Shown piece after piece: positions 21,474 through 23,893 of a DNA stretch of 23,893 bases. The stretch comes from a virus: IMG/VR virus record IMGVR_UViG_3300028909_000334, positions 1 to 23,893 of that record. The stretch is one strand, 5' to 3'. Every line of letters begins with the position of its first letter. The first letter of the stretch is position 1. A model generated the notes under the pieces. That model did no database searches. It worked only from the letters and a program-made list of their open reading frames with translations, and had not been told where the DNA came from. Both the position numbers and the translations under genes were made by a program.

Positions 21474-22811
21474 TTAGTTATACTCTACAATATAAGACCA
21501 TTCGTAAACGGATGTTGATCCAAGATTTGTTATATCTTGGTAATTAAATCCTGACGCAGTACTTGTGGCAAAAAAACCTACGGTTATTCCAACATTTGCA
21601 GCTGCAATGTTATTCGGAAATAAAACCACATGCGAATTATTCGGGTAACTTTGGGTGTAAGCCAGATGAAAAATACTGCCCGTAGTTGACACTGCTCCGG
21701 TCGTAATCTGTATCACCCCGCTCCGATCATCCGATCCCGGCAATAGTACGTATGTTCCACCGGTACCGGCGGCAATCCCTAACGTTATGGTAGGGGGTTG
21801 TAGGTCGCCTATAATTTCTACTATGCCGGACCGTTGAGGAAATGTGTCTGTCACATCAGAACCGCTGTGCGGGTTTGTTATAAGTATATTATTATGGTTT
21901 GAAGTGCCGTCTATCAGTTCCAAACCACCGAACGTTGACGGGTAACCAGAACAAAATATACCCCCAATCATGTTACCGGATGAGTTGGCCCAGTTCGCGC
22001 CATATCTGTTAAAATTCCCGACAACAAAGCCACTGTTAAACATCTGAATTGCGGCTGGTTCATATTCTGTATATATACTCGAAAGATTGCCTACATTTAT
22101 GGGATTGATTGTTGTATGCGTTACGAATGAGTTATTGAATGCTGACGCAGTATTTGTTTCGTCAGGCAGATAGTAGTTGCGGTTACCGGTAAGTGGGTTA
22201 TCTTGTATTGATGCTGAGTAAGAGCTACTTATGTCCGCTAACTCAATATCTGGTTGGGCAGACCCATTACCTGAACTTGCAGACATCAATAGGCGGCCGC
22301 CATCGTCACGGTAATCCCAATAATCAGCACCCATGGCACCACTATAACCTGATGAATTTAGCAACTGAAAATAGTTTGTTCCACCCCCTGAATTAGACGC
22401 AGTATTACCATTGTTCAATACATTCTGAAATAAGCAAGTACATCCGCTTGTAATTGCGCTGTAAATAGCATCGTATCCGCTATCTGCTATGTGCATTGCG
22501 CTATCGGTTGCGCCCCCCACTACGAATGGACCTACACTGTTTGGTGCGGTCTGCGTTGTGATGTTTGCGTCCACCGTAGCCCGTTGGCTGTTGACCCATG
22601 TATGGAATTGCGCTGGTGTTGGCGCTTGCGCTGAACTGTCTACACCAGATGCGATAGCTACTACTGTCATGGCAGCTACTGTAATAGATGTGCGGATTCT
22701 TTGACCCCATACTTTTCCCGGTATCAGTTCTATTCTATCAGACGTATCAAGGGCTTGCCCCCGTGCGGTAAAAGCCATCCCGGCCATAAGTGCGAATAAT
22801 ATGCGTTTCAT
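21474..22811 (-). CDS. Fibre-like phage protein with N-terminal Sec signal peptide
   Basis: 445 residues. The N-terminus, MKRILFALMAGMAFTARGQA, has a basic start, a hydrophobic core and a likely cleavage site after GQA, so it reads as a Sec signal peptide, unusual for a tail protein. A second hydrophobic stretch (about 43-55) follows. The body resembles phage fibre-like proteins: CLFQNVLNNGNTAS (126-139) and NRNYYLPDETNTAS (210-223) fit the 'LQxVLdaGNtas' and 'yyLPdxsGT' patterns found in such proteins. The remainder is Gly/Ser/Asn/Thr-rich beta sequence. It may be exported to the cell surface or be a structural protein with a signal-like leader. It stands alone between the terminator and the divergent promoter. 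Confidence 0.65.
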   Translation of the reverse strand: MKRILFALMAGMAFTARGQALDTSDRIELIPGKVWGQRIRTSITVAAMTVVAIASGVDSSAQAPTPAQFHTWVNSQRATVDANITTQTAPNSVGPFVVGGATDSAMHIADSGYDAIYSAITSGCTCLFQNVLNNGNTASNSGGGTNYFQLLNSSGYSGAMGADYWDYRDDGGRLLMSASSGNGSAQPDIELADISSSYSASIQDNPLTGNRNYYLPDETNTASAFNNSFVTHTTINPINVGNLSSIYTEYEPAAIQMFNSGFVVGNFNRYGANWANSSGNMIGGIFCSGYPSTFGGLELIDGTSNHNNILITNPHSGSDVTDTFPQRSGIVEIIGDLQPPTITLGIAAGTGGTYVLLPGSDDRSGVIQITTGAVSTTGSIFHLAYTQSYPNNSHVVLFPNNIAAANVGITVGFFATSTASGFNYQDITNLGSTSVYEWSYIVEYN

Positions 22812-22815
22812 ATCG

Positions 22816-22846
22816 CAAATGTAATAAAAAAAAATAATTTTGCAAA
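22816..22846 (-). promoter_or_regulatory. Promoter of the fibre-like gene
   Basis: On the minus strand TTTG (22846 to 22843) and TACATTTG (22823 to 22816) are 19 bases apart. Only four bases separate the -7 box from the start codon, so the transcript would be leaderless or nearly so. It overlaps the plus-strand promoter at the palindrome TTTGCAAA (22839-22846). Confidence 0.75.
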
Positions 22847-22869
22847 TAGTAATTATTTATTTACCTTTG
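22839..22869 (+). promoter_or_regulatory. Promoter of the HTH gene at 22875
   Basis: TTTG at 22839-22842 and TACCTTTG at 22862-22869 are 19 bases apart. The start codon lies five bases after the box, so the transcript would be leaderless or nearly so. Confidence 0.8.
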
Positions 22870-22874
22870 GCGGC

Positions 22875-23060
22875 ATGGAAATGACAATATTAGAATACAG
22901 CAAAAAATATGGCGCAAGTGTGCAGTATTTACAACGGCTGATCCGACATAAAAAAACAGAATTGCTTATGGAATGGGGTGTGAAATCTTACAGGACGATA
23001 GGCGGTACTATATTACTAAACATAGACCCTACAATTGCTGAAAATAAATCTTTGAAATAA
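22875..23060 (+). CDS. Small HTH protein (excisionase/MerR-like)
   Basis: 61 residues. MTILEYSKKYGASVQYLQRL (3-22) reads as a winged helix-turn-helix of the kind in MerR-like regulators and excisionases: hydrophobic start, 'Y-x-K-x-Y-G' turn and Q-x-L-Q-R-L-I recognition helix. RTIGGTILLNID (40-51) forms the strand that follows in such proteins. It probably binds DNA as a regulator or excisionase-like factor. The near-leaderless start behind its promoter is a feature also known for some phage repressors. The gene ends two bases before the -33 box of the operator-containing promoter, so it is a candidate for controlling it. Confidence 0.75.
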   Translation: MEMTILEYSKKYGASVQYLQRLIRHKKTELLMEWGVKSYRTIGGTILLNIDPTIAENKSLK

Positions 23061-23061
23061 A

Positions 23062-23093
23062 TTTGGTTGGTAAACTTTTGTTTACTATCTTTG
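23062..23093 (+). promoter_or_regulatory. Bacteroidota-type promoter with internal operator
   Basis: TTTG at 23062-23065 and TATCTTTG at 23086-23093, 20 bases apart, with GTAAACTTTTGTTTAC between them touching the -7 box. This is the same design as at 3277-3308. The gene start is at 23115. Confidence 0.85.
23070..23085. promoter_or_regulatory. Palindromic operator GTAAAC-N4-GTTTAC
   Basis: A perfect 6+6 inverted repeat with a TTTT centre inside the promoter spacer, matching the operator at 3285-3300 except for the central bases. Confidence 0.7.
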
Positions 23094-23114
23094 TGGAAAC
23101 AAAACACGAAAGGT

Positions 23115-23471
23115 ATGCAATCATTTAAGTTTGATTTTCTCTTAAAGCCAACCCAAGCAAAGAGGATGGTAACGGTAGATGTCGTTGGCCGTTTTTACAT
23201 AACCGATAATAACGGCGATCTTGTTTTTATTGGACTTGGCAAAAACCGCACAATTACGGATTGGGCTTCTGGTTTAACATTGCAGCAAATAAAAGTACTC
23301 CGCGATTTGCTTGCTGATAATGAAATCATGGCTCCCGGCGGTAAAAGTAAAGCAATGCCAAAGCCTGTAATGGATTTGCCTACGGCTTTGCGTAACAGCA
23401 GGGATGCGGGATTGCGAAATAACAGGTTTGCAGATGCAGACGAGGCAAATGATTATTTAGGTAGTTTGTAA
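23115..23471 (+). CDS. Unknown protein, first gene of an operator-controlled operon
   Basis: 118 residues from the ATG at 23115. An earlier in-frame TTG at 23067 lies inside the promoter and is excluded. The N-terminal half looks like beta strands (RMVTVDVVGRFYITDNNGDL); the middle is helical (TLQQIKVLRDLLADNE); the C-terminal third is basic and polar, ending in DADEANDYLGSL. No family recognised, no membrane segment. It is controlled by the operator-containing promoter. Confidence 0.75.
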   Translation: MQSFKFDFLLKPTQAKRMVTVDVVGRFYITDNNGDLVFIGLGKNRTITDWASGLTLQQIKVLRDLLADNEIMAPGGKSKAMPKPVMDLPTALRNSRDAGLRNNRFADADEANDYLGSL

Positions 23472-23491
23472 CTGCAAAACACATAAAAAAA

Positions 23492-23587
23492 ATGCAAAAT
23501 AATATTTTCGGACGCATATTTTTACCGTTGTGGGGTGGCTTTGTTTATACCGCAACGTATATGATTATATTGATTTTTATTTTATGA
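23492..23587 (+). CDS. 31-residue single-pass membrane peptide
   Basis: Reads MQNNIFGRIFLPLWGGFVYT, then ATYMIILIFIL. Almost the whole peptide is hydrophobic. An A-rich leader (ACATAAAAAAA) precedes the ATG, and the stop overlaps the next start by four bases (ATGA), the coupling pattern of neighbouring genes. It is too short to name. Confidence 0.5.
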   Translation: MQNNIFGRIFLPLWGGFVYTATYMIILIFIL

Positions 23588-23796
23588 TTTGTATAAACAA
23601 TATTCAGCAAATGTCCATAATCACTAATTTATATCAGGTAAACGTTGGGCGCACGGTATTATTTACGCAAAGCCCAAATAAAGATGGAAAAATCGTATGC
23701 AAATTTCGCATTCGATCAAAGACGGGAAAGAGCATTATTATTCATAATCAAAAAATAAAGTATGACCACACAATTCAGCAAAAAAACGGTAGATAA
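23584..23796 (+). CDS. Unknown small basic protein
   Basis: 70 residues from the ATG at 23584, chosen because it overlaps the stop of the 31-residue gene (ATGA); a shorter product from 23611 is possible. The sequence is strand-rich and basic (NVGRTVLFTQSPNKDGKIVC, KFRIRSKTGKSIIIHNQKIK), consistent with a small nucleic-acid-binding beta fold. No family recognised. It overlaps the start of the next gene. Confidence 0.6.
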   Translation: MICINNIQQMSIITNLYQVNVGRTVLFTQSPNKDGKIVCKFRIRSKTGKSIIIHNQKIKYDHTIQQKNGR

Positions 23797-23893
23797 GGGG
23801 TGTTACGATAATCTTGAGCAATTTCCGGAGACATTGGATATTAACGGTATTATTGATCTGCCAATACCAATTTCAGATAAATTTTTGTTTATA
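23762..23893 (+). CDS. Start of an unknown gene (runs off right edge)
   Basis: 44 codons from the ATG at 23762 to the window edge, reading MTTQFSKKTVDKGCYDNLEQ then FPETLDINGIIDLPIPISDK. It overlaps the preceding gene by 35 bases in another frame. It is soluble and acidic so far; too little is present to identify it. Confidence 0.55.
   Translation, partial: MTTQFSKKTVDKGCYDNLEQFPETLDINGIIDLPIPISDKFLFI

Noticed and set aside
23067-23114. TTG start for the 118-residue protein
   Set aside because: It lies between the promoter boxes and could not be in the mRNA made from that promoter.
1-23893. tRNA or rRNA genes and an integrase
   Set aside because: No cloverleaf, rRNA segment or integrase-type motif was noticed on either strand by eye; a dedicated scan would be needed to exclude them fully.

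Overview
This window looks like most of the packaging, replication and recombination part of a tailed double-stranded DNA phage (or prophage) of a Bacteroidota host. Two things point to the host. Almost every upstream region with a recognisable promoter carries the Bacteroidota form (TTTG, about 19-20 bases, TAnnTTTG). Most start codons lack a Shine-Dalgarno sequence and instead follow an A-rich leader such as AAAACAAA-ATG. No integrase, rRNA or tRNA gene was seen. A decayed P63C-type gene and small regulator-like genes leave open whether the phage is temperate.

Layout. 1-3193 (minus) is the start of the late/packaging block: terS, terL, an unknown gene and the beginning of a probable portal gene that runs off the left edge. 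3277-10919 (plus) is made of several transcription units: three small unknown genes with a strong terminator, a 600-base AT-rich gap holding a 16-bp inverted repeat, a large primase-helicase with two small partners, and then small genes and two modules in which a short HTH-like protein is translationally coupled to an enzyme (a PAPS-reductase-like protein and a VRR-NUC nuclease). A frameshifted P63C-type remnant follows. 11245-17871 (minus) is one long, tightly overlapping run of genes. It contains a SNF2-like helicase fused to a DNA methyltransferase, a zinc-ribbon protein, several very short genes, a DEAD/DEAH-type helicase with cysteine clusters, and a protein with a long hexanucleotide-coded repeat. 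17932-21379 (plus) is a recombination operon: a small membrane peptide, a probable annealing protein, a YqaJ-type exonuclease, a DUF3127-type SSB-like protein and small unknowns, closed by a bidirectional terminator. 21474-22811 (minus) is a fibre-like protein with an apparent Sec signal peptide. 22875-23893 (plus) starts another early operon with a short HTH protein and small genes.

How it fits together. The recombination operon (annealing protein, exonuclease, SSB-like protein) and the primase-helicase would replicate and recombine phage DNA. The helicases, methyltransferase, nuclease and PAPS-reductase-like enzyme would process or modify DNA. The terminase and portal would package it. Two plus-strand operons 19.8 kb apart (starting at 3353 and 23115) share nearly the same promoter with a 16-bp palindrome between the boxes, so one regulator probably controls both. 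The gene pair at 21474-22811 and 22875-23060 is driven by back-to-back promoters with almost no leader.

Functions rest on motifs read by eye; no database search was run. Small genes without recognisable motifs are described but left unnamed.
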